From NCBI RefSeq assembly GCF_014805685.1, contig NC_060886.1, positions 14,696,608 to 14,760,607 on the forward strand: a stretch of DNA of 64,000 nt. Direction: 5' to 3'. Below are positions 24,257 to 35,916 of this stretch, one piece after another; the stretch's first letter is position 1, and the number at the start of each line of letters is the position of its first letter. This DNA is from Silurus meridionalis. Taxonomy: Eukaryota; Chordata; Actinopteri; Siluriformes; Siluridae. A program made the position numbers and the translations under genes. Below the pieces are notes generated by a model. It had not been told where the DNA came from, searched no databases, and saw only the letters and a program-made list of their open reading frames with translations.

Positions 24257-24901
24257 TACAGTGGAACCTCGGGTTACGAATGCCCCGGTATACGTATAAT
24301 TCAGGTTACGAATTGTAGTTTGTAAAAATGTTTGCCCCTGGTGACGAACAAAATTTCGGGATACGAACATACGAACGTCACGCGCCAAAAAATCGCAGGC
24401 AAGTTGTTTCTTTTCGTATCGCCACCTAGCAAAGTGAATCTAAAAAGAGAAGTGATGACAGTGATTCAGGTGACGAATCTAAAAAAAGAAAATTAGGTGA
24501 TGACAATGATTCGGGTGACAGTCTGCCCAATATCATAATGGAAGGAGATTCTCCTTCCAAACAATAACTCTCCCTCCTCCCCCTTCTACGAACGGCGTCT
24601 CCATCATGCCAGCAGCGAGTCTTCTCAAAGGTAAAGTACCCAGTAAAGATAATGTTTTCCTCTCTTAAATGTTTTTATATGTTTTTATATGGCATGATTT
24701 CAATATAACATGTTAAAAGTAAATAATATTAGTAAATATTGGCTTTATTTTAATTTTTAAAGTAATATTTTTGGTTGTCCAGAACGAATTACCGAAGTTT
24801 CTGTTAATTCTTATGGGGAAATTCGTATCGGGATACGAATTTTTCAGGTTACGAGTAAAGTTCCGGAACTAATTAAATTCGTAACCCAAGGTTCCACTGT
24901 A
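24257..24901 (+). mobile_element. Tigger/pogo-type MITE with CAGTGGAACCTCGGGTTACG ends
   Basis: TA borders at 24257-24258 and 24900-24901. The right end on the minus strand reads CAGTGGAACCTTGGGTTACG, matching the left end at nearly every base over 20 bp. Words built on TACGAA recur in both subterminal regions (ATACGAACATACGAACG; CGTATCGGGATACGAAT). At 24437-24567 a plus-strand frame decodes to an acidic, lysine-containing tail (SESKKRSDDSDSGDESKKRK ...) ending in a stop. This fits a remnant of a transposase C-terminus. Confidence 0.87.
24437..24567 (+). pseudogene. Acidic tail remnant, probably from a pogo-type transposase
   Basis: Two tandem versions of ESKKR(K)..DDSDSGD are encoded, that is, a duplicated segment of roughly 40-45 bp, followed by SLPNIIMEGDSPSKQ and a stop. 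Acidic C-terminal tails are known in pogo/Tigger-type transposases; assignment here rests on that and on the position next to the right inverted repeat. No catalytic residues remain. Confidence 0.5.
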
Positions 24902-26805
24902 GTAGTTTTAATTCTTATATATGTTTATGTAATGTACAGTGTTACATTTTTTTTATTTTTCTTGTTTGGATTTTGTCTTAGCTTTGCATCAAAGTAGTGG
25001 TTGCAAACATCACCCAGGGGTCTAGATGGTTAATGGTGACTTTCTGTATTAACATTCAGTCTCCACTTGCATATCCATGCAATTTCACTCTGTAACCTGT
25101 TTTGTGCTCCCAGTCGTCGACTTCATTGTTTACACCTTTACCTATAACTTCATAGGTTCATTTAATTTCTATCTATAAAACAATGTTTGCTAGCAAAAAA
25201 CAGACCAGTTGTTGAACACACCAAAAGCACTATGATCCACAACACCCTGCCCAATTTAACTCAGTTATAATGCGAAACATCAAAACCCAGAGGAATTAAA
25301 CATTGCCATTACCCAGAATTACAGGTGGGTAATAATCAAGTCAAATACCACAATACACCTAGAGTAATCTATGATTTTCTACATGCCAAGCTGATTACAG
25401 TTAAAATGCTGTAACCTTTGAGATAAAGTTAATTTGGACAATGCTTGTTGTGAACTAAAATGAGTTTAACTAGTCCACACATCTTTTTAAACAGAGTAGA
25501 GTAAAACAAGGCAAGTACAATTTCAATGGGTTCTATTGAGAGATGTGAGATAACATTCCTTTAAATAAACTGTTAAAAAAAAAAAGAATAGAAACTATGT
25601 AAACAGTTATGTCTAATTACTTTCACTATCATCATCATGCATAAGCATTTATTTCTTGTATTATTCCCAAAGTATTGATTTCTAATATTCAAAATATTAT
25701 AATGTAAATATGTTTTACAAACCACCCTTCTCCCATCACCTTTCAGTAGTCACGAACGCTTCTTTCCTCTGACCAAACTCGCTAATACTCCAGTGATTGA
25801 AAATGTACAGTAGTAAGCCTATAGTATTGGGAATAAATAGAATTCCTTCAGCAATGCTAAAAATCTTGTGTAAAGCATTTTAAGTGTATTTGTGAAATAA
25901 CTGCCCCTTTATGACTTGCCTATAATATGCCTTGTTTTTGTACCAAAAAAAAAACGGTGCTTTACACAAGTATACAAATTCTTGAAATTAGCTTTTAGTA
26001 AAGGATGTTTGAATTATTGTTGTGACTAGAATATAATATAAATTGGGTTGGTGCTTAAAAAATTGGGGTTAAAAGCATAAAGTAGATGGATGCAAGTTTT
26101 CAACCTTTTTTGAAATTCAAGTAATATAACATCTAGCTTTGAGGAAGGTCATACAAAGAGGCCAGAGTGATGCTTATAGGTGGGTGGAGGAAACAAAGCT
26201 GCTCAGTTGAAGATGTTCAAAAGCATTCCATAAAAAATTGAACAGGTTGAATAAATAGGAAATCCACATGCTGGGAGAGCTGCAGCATACAAGGCATATC
26301 AAAAATCAAAGGAAAACCCTAGGAACACAATCAGACAGGTGAATGCATAAATCTAAGTGAAAAGATATTTTATTCACTGAAAACATTTCAGTGAATATTT
26401 TCCTAGAAGAGAGGCTGTGCCCACGAAATGTGTGCCACTAAGAGACTAAACACATAAGCTCATTCATTTGGTTATGAGCTCTGACATCCACCCTCTAAAT
26501 GTATGCAACATTCCTCATTACAGGCAAGCAGGACAGGAAGGTTTAAATAAAGTCATCACCGTTCTAGTCTATATTCAATATCATGTCAAAAGGCTTTTTG
26601 GTGAGCGTTTTTTTCTGGTCTTCCCAGACATTAACAACCAGAGAGACAGCATTTTTCATTTCACTGTCTAAGACTGTGTTCTGATTTACTCAGGCTTGTA
26701 TTCTGCTCCTTTATTCCACACCATGAGAATGTACTTGTCTAATCCGGGGCTATAAAGTACAATGACGGTTTTATCCAGGTGAAAGAATACTTTTAGATTT
26801 ATCAT

Positions 26806-26811
<6 letters not shown>
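24902..26811. other. Unique intronic sequence
   Basis: Nothing recognised. Short A runs at about 25577 and 25947 interrupt otherwise unique sequence. Confidence 0.5.

Positions 26812-26874
<63 letters not shown>
26812..26874. repeat. (CA)n microsatellite, about 31 units
   Basis: Uninterrupted dinucleotide run; the longest perfect CA tract in the left half of the window. Confidence 0.98.
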
Positions 26875-26876
<2 letters not shown>

Positions 26877-28284
26877 CAGCAACATGGTTTAGCAATCTCA
26901 CTGCAAGCATCAGTTCTGTTATGGCATTTTGTCAATGTGGTGAGGCTGGAGAGATTTACAAGAGACCAATACAGAGCTTATAGTGGCCAAATGCCGCCCC
27001 ACTTTCCCTGGCCTGACTGCAGTGACCTCATATGATGAATGTGCTCTTCAGGGCACAGAAGAACACAGCCTGCCATTATTGATGCACCCAATTAATAATC
27101 TTAGCCCTAAGAGGCAGCCTTGCTGTGTTCTAAGATGAAGTATCGACCTTGTTGATTAGACAACCTCAACAATTAAAATCACTAATTATATCAGTGAACT
27201 GACAATGGCTCTGATACATGCACCGAAATATCTGTATAACATCTACAAGTGTGACATAGCCTACCCTTTAGGCTTTAAAAAAGCAGAATTACAACTGATG
27301 TAGGATACAAATGAGGTAAAAAGTTTTTTAAAAACTAAGCCATTTGAGCAAATGTACATGTTTGGGTTATTTTATATTATGTAAGGTATTACAGTATTGT
27401 ACTATAATTTTTACAGTATTTTTCCTGAGTGGCCAGTTATGGAGCAGGTGATCATGACCCAGGGCAAGATCAGTCAGCATATCAGAAGTCCTTTTGCGCA
27501 GAAATCCAGTACATATTCGAGCCACTCACTTCGAACCTTTTCAAAGTATTTGTTACTCACTTTATTTTCCCTAAAGTGAATGGTCAAAGACACATTGGAA
27601 CAGCTAAATGAATTTGTCGTAGGAGGCCAGTTGTTCTCTTTCTTGAAACAGCCAAGGTTAGCACTTTTCCACTTAGAAGGCTGAGAAATAAAAGAATTTT
27701 TGAAGGTGGCTGGAGAAATACAGTGAGCATGGATGCAGAAAGTCTTTTCATCGAGACAGATCACGTGTATTTAGTCTGACAATTAATGAGCTTGCCGCAG
27801 GCAGGGATGAGCAGGGTGTTGCAGTGATGGAGAGCATTAAGTGTTTGAGTATACTTTTGCTGTCTAGTTTGTCCATTATTAGTGGTGCTCTTCCACCAGT
27901 TGCCTTATGATGCCATGGAGTTTCGTCAGATATACTTTTGTCCTGCATCCATAGTGATGGCAAAGTAATGAGCCATGAAATAGAGGCTGAAGCGAAGAGT
28001 CAGAAAATCAGGTAATCAGCACAAACTGGCCAACCAGGTCAACTCCAAAACTTTTCTTTTGTGTGTGTGTTTTTAAATTCTTTATATAGTCATGGTTGTG
28101 AGTGGATAAATGTGTTCATGATCATAAGACTGGTGACTGTGGACATGCACTTTGAAAAGTGTAGCCCAGGGCAGCCATGTTTGTAGGTGACAGTGCATTC
28201 TGGAAATTGATGCTTATTGTTGATTCCTAGGTTACTTGACAAGTGGGATGTATCAAGCAGCAAGTGAACAGACATCTCTCCAAT
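26875..28284. other. Unique sequence with a coding-like block at 27420-28000, unassigned
   Basis: The block is of higher complexity than its flanks. Two adjacent minus-strand frames, 27748-27963 (71 codons) and 27474-27764 (96 codons), overlap in a way that could reflect one older frame with a frameshift. I recognise no domain, so it could equally be conserved non-coding DNA or an old repeat. Confidence 0.35.
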
Positions 28285-28407
28285 GCGTTGGAATCAGAAA
28301 AAATTGGACATGCTCAAGGATCTGAGCAACTCCGACAAGTGCCAAATTGTGATGGCTAGACAACTGGATTAGAGCATCTTGCAGTTCTAAGGGGTTGTTC
28401 ACGGTGC

Positions 28408-28410
<3 letters not shown>
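28285..28410 (+). mobile_element. Tc1-like fragment: start of a transposase gene
   Basis: The run GACATGCTCAAGGATCTGAG, CAACTCCGACAAGTGCC, AAATTGTGATGGCTAGACAA and CTGGATTAGAGCATC matches, as I recall it, the 5' coding part of a Tc1 family in fish (KDLSEFDKGQIVMARRLGQS). One stop interrupts it. The match ends at the (GT)n tract. Only the start of the DNA-binding domain remains. Confidence 0.7.
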
Positions 28411-28459
<49 letters not shown>

Positions 28460-28470
28460 GGTGGGTGTGT
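28411..28470. repeat. (GT)n microsatellite, interrupted near its end
   Basis: About 22 perfect GT units then GCGTGGGTGGGTGTGT. Confidence 0.96.
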
Positions 28471-28763
28471 GGGACACACAATTTTGTGACACATAAGCAA
28501 TGGATCTGGTTAAAGGGGGTTGAAGATCAAGTTGAAATGGAGCATTAAAAATGACACAGTCCATTTCAGCTCCTGAACACTCTCGCTGAGACATGATTAA
28601 TGGATGTAATCAAGTGATGTGTCTCTGCCCGCTCGTGACCTTCATGGCCTCAGCTAATTACACGCAAACAGCAAACAAGCCCAAATCACAGTGGACGCTT
28701 TATGGAGTGTGGAGAGCTTGTTCATGAGATCTGTTGTGAAGTCATACAAATCTTAATTATCTT

Positions 28764-28788
28764 CAACAACAACAACAACAACAACAAT
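28764..28788. repeat. (CAA)n microsatellite, about 8 units
   Basis: Uninterrupted trinucleotide run. Confidence 0.95.
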
Positions 28789-29750
28789 ATTAGTAATAAT
28801 ATGGCTAATGTGACAATGCTGTAATACAATTTTCTATTTAACGTGTGCTATTTTTTAATTATGTCTTGCACAGGGACATACGTTTAACTATAATTAATGC
28901 AACCTGCATTCTGAGAGTTTGGAGAACACACGGTTCTGTTCACTATTGTTTATCAGTTATAGGTTAATATTTTTCTCTGAATATACAGCTAATACAGCAC
29001 AGAATATAATGAATATAATGTGATTGTTAAGTCATGTATGGTATTAAGAGAATTACCTGTGCCTCATAGGGATAGCTCATGTAGTGTGCATAATTGTACA
29101 TCCACAATGGTTATGACAGTTGCAGTCAGAGGTGTGCATATATATGGAGGATTTTACAATTGTTTTTATGCATGGCTCAGCCATTCAGAAATTAGAAGTG
29201 CTGGTAGGCTTGTACACTTCATGGCCATTTTTTCAGGTATGTTAAACACTTTGTAGGCATAATGTTACTCACCGCAGCATATTTGCAGATAAGATTTCTA
29301 GATTTCACAACCAAGACTAGATCTGTCACTAAATATGGCAAAAAAACACCTGCTAAAGATGAAGACTGACACTGCAACTGGACAATCACAGACTGGGCAA
29401 TCACAGACTTTTTCTGAATTCAACACTCAGTTCCTAAAAAACAACAACTTTAAAATAACCATTTTTAATCCTATAAATATACCATTCTGTTAAAAGTTTA
29501 CTGACTGACAGAGTTCAAAAAGTTGCTTTTCCACTGGATACCGGTGCTCTGATATGCACACTGCTATTTTTACTGTTGGGCGAGGACAGTACAGCAGCTA
29601 AAAATATTAAGAGAACTATTTTTTATGGAGTCCAAATCCAAGTTGTCTTATTGTGTAAAAATTAAGGTACACACAACTCTTTGACCTTAAATATGCAATG
29701 GCTATACCATAATGCTATAAGTATTTTGTAATTAGATTCAAATTTATATT
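28789..29750. other. Unique AT-rich intronic sequence
   Basis: Contains a small direct repeat GAATATAATG at 29001-29022. Nothing else recognised. Confidence 0.5.
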
Positions 29751-29948
29751 GTAGTAGTCCCCGACTTATGATGGCGATACACGTCTCGTTGAACCCATTG
29801 TACCTTAAAAATCCTAAAAATATCGTAAGTCGAGACATGGCCAAGCCTACCCAGGAGAATGGTGATCAGTATGGGAGCAGTATACTGTCATTCATTAATA
29901 ATTAAATGAATTGCAGTAAATAATTTAGCAAAACAGAGCAATTTACGC

Positions 29949-30024
<76 letters not shown>

Positions 30025-30710
30025 TGTATATATCACCGTAGCTCTACAGCATAAAAAAATACACATGAATATTTGATAAAATTTACTTTTCAAAATAATT
30101 AATAAGACATAAAATAATAATAATAAATTACATAAGAAATCAACACTGACATGTCTTGAATGTCGGAGCATTCAAAATTACAAAAATTCTACAAATGGAA
30201 AGCCTATTAATAAGCTTATCATATAACAATGTCTTTGCTAATTCAGAATTGATGCTAATGATTGATAATTGAATTAAATAAAATGTTTCCATAGTTAAGC
30301 ATTTTATTTAACCTCTGCAATTTACTTAAATAGGCAAAAATATAAGTTTCACAGATTCATTGACGTACTTGAAAGTGATGTACGGGATTCACCTTTTTTT
30401 TTTTCGGTTCTAAGCTCCAGACTGCTGTTGTCTCTTCCCAGGCACAGTTATCCATCAATTATCATCATTTACAACAAGTCACAAACACAGGTGGGATGGG
30501 GCAGTGTGCGCACGCGGATGCAAAAATGGCGTGTCACTTACTGTGTTGCATTTTTTTTTATATTTATATATTTGTTTATATTTATTAATGTATATTATAT
30601 TATATATTATTTATATTTAAGTTTATATTAATATTACTATACAATAAATTTTTTTTTGAGCAACATAGATAGTGCTGTTGTAAGACTATCATAACTCGGG
30701 GACCATTTGC
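29751..30710 (+). mobile_element. Tigger-like MITE enlarged by a (TA)n tract
   Basis: The left end is TAGTCCCCGACTTATGATGG; the right end on the minus strand is TGGTCCCCGAGTTATGATAG, an inverted repeat with few mismatches. Behind the left end, CGTCTCGTTGAACCCATTG and AATATCGTAAGTCGAGA follow the subterminal pattern of a Tigger-type element. The interior is unrelated AT-rich DNA and a long TA tract. Related words at 30790-30830 (GTTCAACTTACGACATA) lie beyond the apparent right end, so the border may be more complex. Confidence 0.75.
29952..30023. repeat. (TA)n microsatellite, about 36 units
   Basis: Uninterrupted TA dinucleotides inside the Tigger-like MITE. Confidence 0.98.
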
Positions 30711-30854
30711 ATAATTAATAAAAAAATATATTATGAATCTACTCATTAATGAATGTTATTCCTTGAAGATTTAAGGAAGTTATATATAAGACTGTTCAAC
30801 TTACGACATATAATTTCAACGAGTCTCAGACTTAAATTACAGCTTTCAAAAATG

Positions 30855-30857
30855 TTA

Positions 30858-30900
<43 letters not shown>
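30855..30900. repeat. (ATT)n microsatellite, about 15 units
   Basis: Uninterrupted trinucleotide run. Confidence 0.96.
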
Positions 30901-31917
30901 CTCTGCCTAATTGACTGTGCATTAATACATTTTTTTAATAACTTAAAAGAGTTTAAGAGTGCAGTATACTGTGAAAGTATGATTGTACACACAAGTTAGT
31001 GTCTCACAGTAACGCCTTTAATATCTACACAGCTTCATTATTAGGTGTTAATTAGGAACTGTGCATCCTGGGATTTTTTGGTTTGACTGACAAAATAAGT
31101 CTGTGTGTGTCTCCTGGTTTTTCTATGCAATTACCACCTTTTATTTGACAAAAAAACCCTTCGTTTCTTGGTAATGAAGGAAAACAATGATCATTCACAT
31201 AATCCCCTAAATCCCATTATTTTAGATAATCGTGTTTAAGAGTTTTCAATCCCCTTTTATCATACACACATTTGAAAACATGTATACAGTATGTAGTTAG
31301 TCAAGTAAAGTGTTAAATCACGTTATGTAATTTAAATGCATTTATGACATTTTCACACCTTTTATTTAACTGGCTGAAACTCAAATGGCACTCTGTTGCA
31401 CACCTTTTGCACTACAGAGATTATGAAACACCATTATGTTTTATAATTTGGGACTAATACTTTAACAGGGCATTTATATCCTAAAAACAGCTGCTGATAT
31501 AGAACAATAACATTCCATTCTATATTATCTATTCCATTAACAAGCATATCATGCCAACAACCATACTCAGCTGGCTCAAAGAATTTGGCTTGAATCAGTA
31601 AAAAGTCATATAACAAGGAAAGAAAAAACAGGGTTTATATACAACACCCAGTTAAGATTTGAGGCTTTAAGCTGTGTCAAATTGTTTGTCGTGGAGGAGA
31701 TGCAAAACATGCATGCAGTGGCCCTGAACATGATAGGAAGATGCTTCAAACATATAAGGACAAACCGGAAACAGACACTACATCCAATATTCAAGACAGA
31801 CAGCAGAAGCAGAAGGCTCGCATGGGAAAATCCTGCCAATTGTATCAGAGCCCAGATTGAAGACTCAAGATACAAATTGTAGAAAAAAGCAGGGAGTTAA
31901 TTTCTTATTTTTAGCAT
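30901..31917. other. Unique intronic sequence
   Basis: No repeat recognised. The 31606-31882 region has overlapping open frames on both strands without any domain signature. Confidence 0.5.
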
Positions 31918-32440
31918 TTACTTGATAAATGTACTCTTTCATGCAATTACGTGATCAGCCAATCGTGTTTTAGGTGTGCAGTACATAAAATCATGCAGAT
32001 CCAAGTCAAGAGCTCCAATTAAACATTTGAATGTGAAAACAATGACTGTGGGATGCTTATTGGTACCAGGCTGGTTCATACATTCAGAAACTGCTAATAT
32101 CACAACAGTTTTAACACAACAGTTCATGGAGTTTACACAGAATCGTGAGAAAAATAACCAGGAACCGGCACTTTGGTGGGAAGAAATACTTGATGATAGG
32201 TCACAAGAGTATGCTTTGAGTTGACAGGAACTCTACAGAAAAATAAATAAAAACACTTTTTACAACTCTGGTTATCAGAAACTCATCTGAGAATGCACAT
32301 GTCAAACCTTGAGGCAGATGGGTTACAACAGCACAAGACCACACCGGGTCTCCTCTACTGTCAGCCAAGAACCAGAGGCTACAGTGGGCAAAGTGAATGC
32401 ACTAAACTGGGGATTGAAAAAAGACAAAATGTTGTTGTAT
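31918..32440 (+). mobile_element. Tc1-like relic, N-terminal half, plus orientation
   Basis: It begins in the element's 5' region (ATGCAATTACGTGATCAGCC, AATCGTGTTTTAGG, ATAAAATCATGCAGATCC). It then runs through decayed coding sequence (GGCTGGTTCATACATTCAGA, AACTGCTAATATCACAAC, AGTTTACACAGAATCGTGAG, GCACATGTCAAACCTTGAGG, CAGATGGGTTACAACAGCAC, AAGACCACACCGGGTCTCC, GGCTACAGTGGGCAAAG). This order is that of a widespread fish Tc1 family. The match stops just before the region of the first catalytic aspartate. Stops and indels are frequent, so it is old. Confidence 0.85.
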
Positions 32441-35011
32441 TTTCAGTCTTTAACAGTGGAGTGCAGGTGAACCTTTCACTTGTGTCACATGGTTGTGCTA
32501 CAGAATTATTAAGTAACTTCATAAGTGAACAGAGCTACAGGTAATCCTGTATTCCTGTATTGGCTTACAGTGACTACTGAGTGTATGTAGTATGTGGATG
32601 CAATGAAATATTATTCATAGAATCTTCAGATAATTACCTCTAGGTAAGTCATTAGTAACTATTTAACTGTTACTCAGGAATCTCCAACTCAATTGCTTAG
32701 CAATCTGATGAATCATGTAGATGTTTCTTAGTTTTGTGGGTGACTCTGGAATAAGAATTCCAAAATATTAGAGGAGTGTTTTATTGGATTGTTGCAATAT
32801 AAAAAACAAATAAAAACCTTTACTAAGTTATCCTAACACAATATGTAACACACAAAAATGCAATTTGTGCATATTACAAAGTTGTACTACAATATTAAAC
32901 AGAGTTGTTTCGTAAATATTTTTATTGCTACTACTTGTAACCTTATTTATTGACTGCAGGAGAAAAAAGCAAACCAGCATCAGTGTTTTCAATGCAGGTA
33001 TTTCTGTATCTATTATTGCCTGCAAAGGTAAAGACAAGTTAAATGCAAGCACATATTTAAACCTAATGCAATAAGAATGCCACCTCTCCATAGCTGCAGA
33101 ACAATGTTCTGTTAATATTAACTAATGACTAGATGCAAGTTCCAAACATGGAATCATCACCACTTTGTGTACGTGTCATTCACCTGAAGATATGTACAAA
33201 ACAAATAAACAAAAAAACCTATACTGACTACAAATTGCTCACATTGCCATGGAGGGACTCCGGCTAGTCATTTGCAATGTGACACGACAATGTAGTTCTG
33301 ATCAGACAAAAGATAAGAGTGTGTTAAGTGACAGACCTTAAATATCACAAATAGGGTTTTTTTGTGTATACACATATTCTGACTACTTTATTTTGAGGCT
33401 TTCAAAATAAAGTTTCAGGTGAATATGTTTAATTAAACAATCTGCTTCCTGTCTTTCAGTCTTCAACTCCCACTTAACAACAGGTCAATACATGAGTACA
33501 TACATTTTCATGAGCAGTGCAGAGTGCTTTTAAGTTGTTCATGGGTACTCGCTATTGCTCTTAGTCATAATTTGGTCACCATTTACACTGTGCATTAACA
33601 TGCATTTTAGTGAACTGAGAATGATTGGATCGCATTTGACCTCAAAAAAAAAAAAAGAAAAGAAAAAAGAAAATGCACACAGCACACAATGAATTGGGGT
33701 CTAATTAATTAATGTATTAATGTATTTGTATTAAAAATAAACAATCTTTATGGGAAAACATCCCAATGATTGGCCAGTTATGTTTTACCATAATTAGTCA
33801 ATGTGTACATATTTTTGTGTGCATACTAAGGATTATACATAAGTTTCATAATACTGGCAAACTACACATTTTTACTCAATATTTATTTCCCTTTCCCTTT
33901 TCTGAATACATTGAAAATCTATAAAGTTAGTACTCAATAAAACTTTTGCAGTACTCCTTTATATAAGCTTATTAAAATTTTAAATTTTCCAACTTTAAAA
34001 TCCAATTGCAGCCCAGTGCTTCAGTAAAATGAAAGACTTGAGGCTTTGGTCAGTATCTTCAAATTCTTGCCTGCAACATGAATATACTTCATATATTTCC
34101 TAATATGAGGCTTATGATATAGACCTGGTAAATGTGTTTAGTCTGTTGAACACGTACAGATATAAAATGAAAATGTAATAGAACGTTTTCGGGAAGCAAA
34201 TGGGCATATGTCTCATGTGAACAGCACAGTTAGGGCTCTCAAATACTATAATCAGTCCTTTCAGATGTAAACTTATCTTTGCATACCACTTATTAACCAT
34301 AAACTGCTCCTATTCGACATCCAAAGATGAGAAGAAAAAACACCTAATTTTCTAAATGTCTAGGGCAATTTTCCAGTAATATTTGAGGTTTAATATTTGA
34401 ATTCTCCATGAGATGCATTGGTCTGCTAGTTATACTCTCTTTGGGAATTTGACTGGTGTTCATTTGTACTGTACTTCATGCTCCATGCAGTGACCTCATA
34501 CTTCATCTGGGCAACTAATTACAGAGTTCAGTGATGGAAGGGCACACATTTAAATTGTAGCCCATTAATCAATCTTTGGATGAAACATTAATAGTATGCA
34601 AATTATTGTAACTATTCTTTAGACTGCATCAGTGCTTCCCAAACTGATACCCCATCACCTCCAGATGTGTTGTTTGTTTTGTGTCTTTCTGTAAACCAGG
34701 TGTACTTGATGACCAGGCATGGGAAAGAGCAAAATGTTGCCTATATTGGAAACTATTTTGTAAGATAATAATTGTATATGCTGCTAGTGCTCTGCACAGC
34801 AAAAGTGGTTGGGAAGTTTCAAGGTGTAGCTTAACACCTTAACAACTTGCAGAAAAAAGGTGCTGCTATGTTTTGTTCAGCCAATGGATTAGAGACTAAA
34901 TATGTCTAATATTCTAAGGTAGAAATATTGTTCTGGGTTAAGTTTTCAAATAATTGGTCAAGTGACCTTTGAACATCTTTTTATGGAAGTCTGGCTATAT
35001 GGATATATGGC
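32441..35011. other. Unique AT-rich intronic sequence
   Basis: About 2.6 kb with no recognised element. An A/G-rich run lies at 33643-33671. Confidence 0.5.
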
Positions 35012-35038
35012 CATATATATATATATATATATATATAT
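35012..35038. repeat. (AT)n microsatellite, about 13 units
   Basis: Follows GGATATATGGCC; uninterrupted. Confidence 0.95.
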
Positions 35039-35070
35039 TTAAAATGATGTATATGCTAATGTGCATGAAC

Positions 35071-35344
35071 CCAGCCATTAGGGTTGCACAAGCCAGTGCA
35101 CTCTTAGTGCCGGTCCCAAGCACGGATAAATGGGGAGGGAGGGCATCCAGCGTTAGGAAGGGCATCCAGCATAAAACATGTGCCAAATTTAATATGCAGA
35201 TAACGAATAAAAATTTCATACCAGATCGGTCGAGGCTGGGGTTACCAACAACGGGCTCAGGTAATGTAAGCTAACAGGGTACCGGTGGAAATTGGGCTAC
35301 TGTTGGCTAATAGGAGAAGGAGAGGAGGAAGATGTCTACAGAGA
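35071..35344 (+). mobile_element. 5' end of a non-LTR retrotransposon (LINE), fragment
   Basis: The sequence TAGTGCCGGTCCCAAGCACG, GATAAATGGGGAGGGAGGGC, two copies of GGGCATCCAGC, ATAAAACATGTGCCAAATTT, CCAGATCGGTCGAGGCTGGG, GGTACCGGTGGAAATTGGGC and AGGAGAAGGAGAGGAGGAAG is the 5' untranslated region of a LINE family that I recall as abundant in fish. It stops before the endonuclease frame. The 3' end of what is probably the same family occurs at 47041-47776. Clade assignment (RTE-like or other) is not safe from this piece. Confidence 0.7.
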
Positions 35345-35574
35345 TGGCAGGAAAAGGAGAAGTGTAGGACATACCCCGACAAACCGAGGCAGACGAGATC
35401 CGAGGCAGACGAGATCCGAACTGAATCGTATAGCCTCTGTCCCTGTACACAGGACCCATTGAGACACGTCTAGCAGAACTTACCAAGCTGCCTAGCAGCC
35501 TCTTTAGGGTATCAGTCTCTCCAGACTGACCTCTGGTAAGCCTAGAGCCAAAACAAGCGCTTGTTTTTATTCTT

Positions 35575-35579
<5 letters not shown>

Positions 35580-35642
<63 letters not shown>
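35580..35642. repeat. (AT)n microsatellite, about 31 units
   Basis: Uninterrupted run between unassigned sequence blocks. Confidence 0.98.
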
Positions 35643-35645
<3 letters not shown>

Positions 35646-35844
35646 ACCACTTACCAAAACCTGTAAGCACCGGTGATGTCATGCCTCTCCGTTGGGCAGT
35701 TTGCACACATGAATCAGAGTGTGGACAATGCTGAAGCATTCCCAAAGCGTTGTTGACACAGTTTGAGTTCCTGAAAGGGAACCCTGTTACTTGTTGGCAC
35801 ACAGGTTTTAAACAATTGCTTGCAACCCTAATGGCTGGGGTTGG

Positions 35845-35916
35845 TTCCCTGACCGGGGATCGAACCCAGGCCGGAGGGGTGAGAGCGCCGCATCCTAACC
35901 ACTAGACCACCAGGGA
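35845..35916 (-). tRNA. tRNA-Glu (anticodon CTC)-like gene, probably a pseudogene
   Basis: On the minus strand 72 bases begin TCCCTGGTGGTCTAGTGGTT and end CTGGGTTCGATCCCCGGTCA GGGAA. This matches vertebrate tRNA-Glu(CTC) almost base for base. The acceptor stem (TCCCTGG/TCAGGGA), D arm, A box, T arm and B box are intact and the loop CTCTCAC holds anticodon CTC. The anticodon stem is damaged: CGGCG faces CCCTC, giving two C-C mismatches and a G-T pair. The bases CCA follow the discriminator in the genome (35844-35842). That would fit a retro-copied tRNA, although chance cannot be excluded. No T-run terminator is seen directly downstream. Confidence 0.8.

Larger units (their letters stand above)
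35071..35838. repeat. Perfect 18-bp inverted repeat bounding about 770 bp
   Basis: CCAGCCATTAGGGTTGCA stands at 35071-35088 and its exact reverse complement at 35821-35838. The left copy is at the start of the LINE 5' fragment; the right copy lies next to the tRNA-like sequence. The interval also contains a 16-bp tandem duplication (CGAGGCAGACGAGATC twice, 35385-35416), unassigned sequence and an (AT)n tract. Confidence 0.9.

Noticed and set aside
28253..28594. A 113-codon minus-strand frame with HTHTHTHT
   Set aside because: Translation of a (GT)n microsatellite between fragments of a Tc1 relic.
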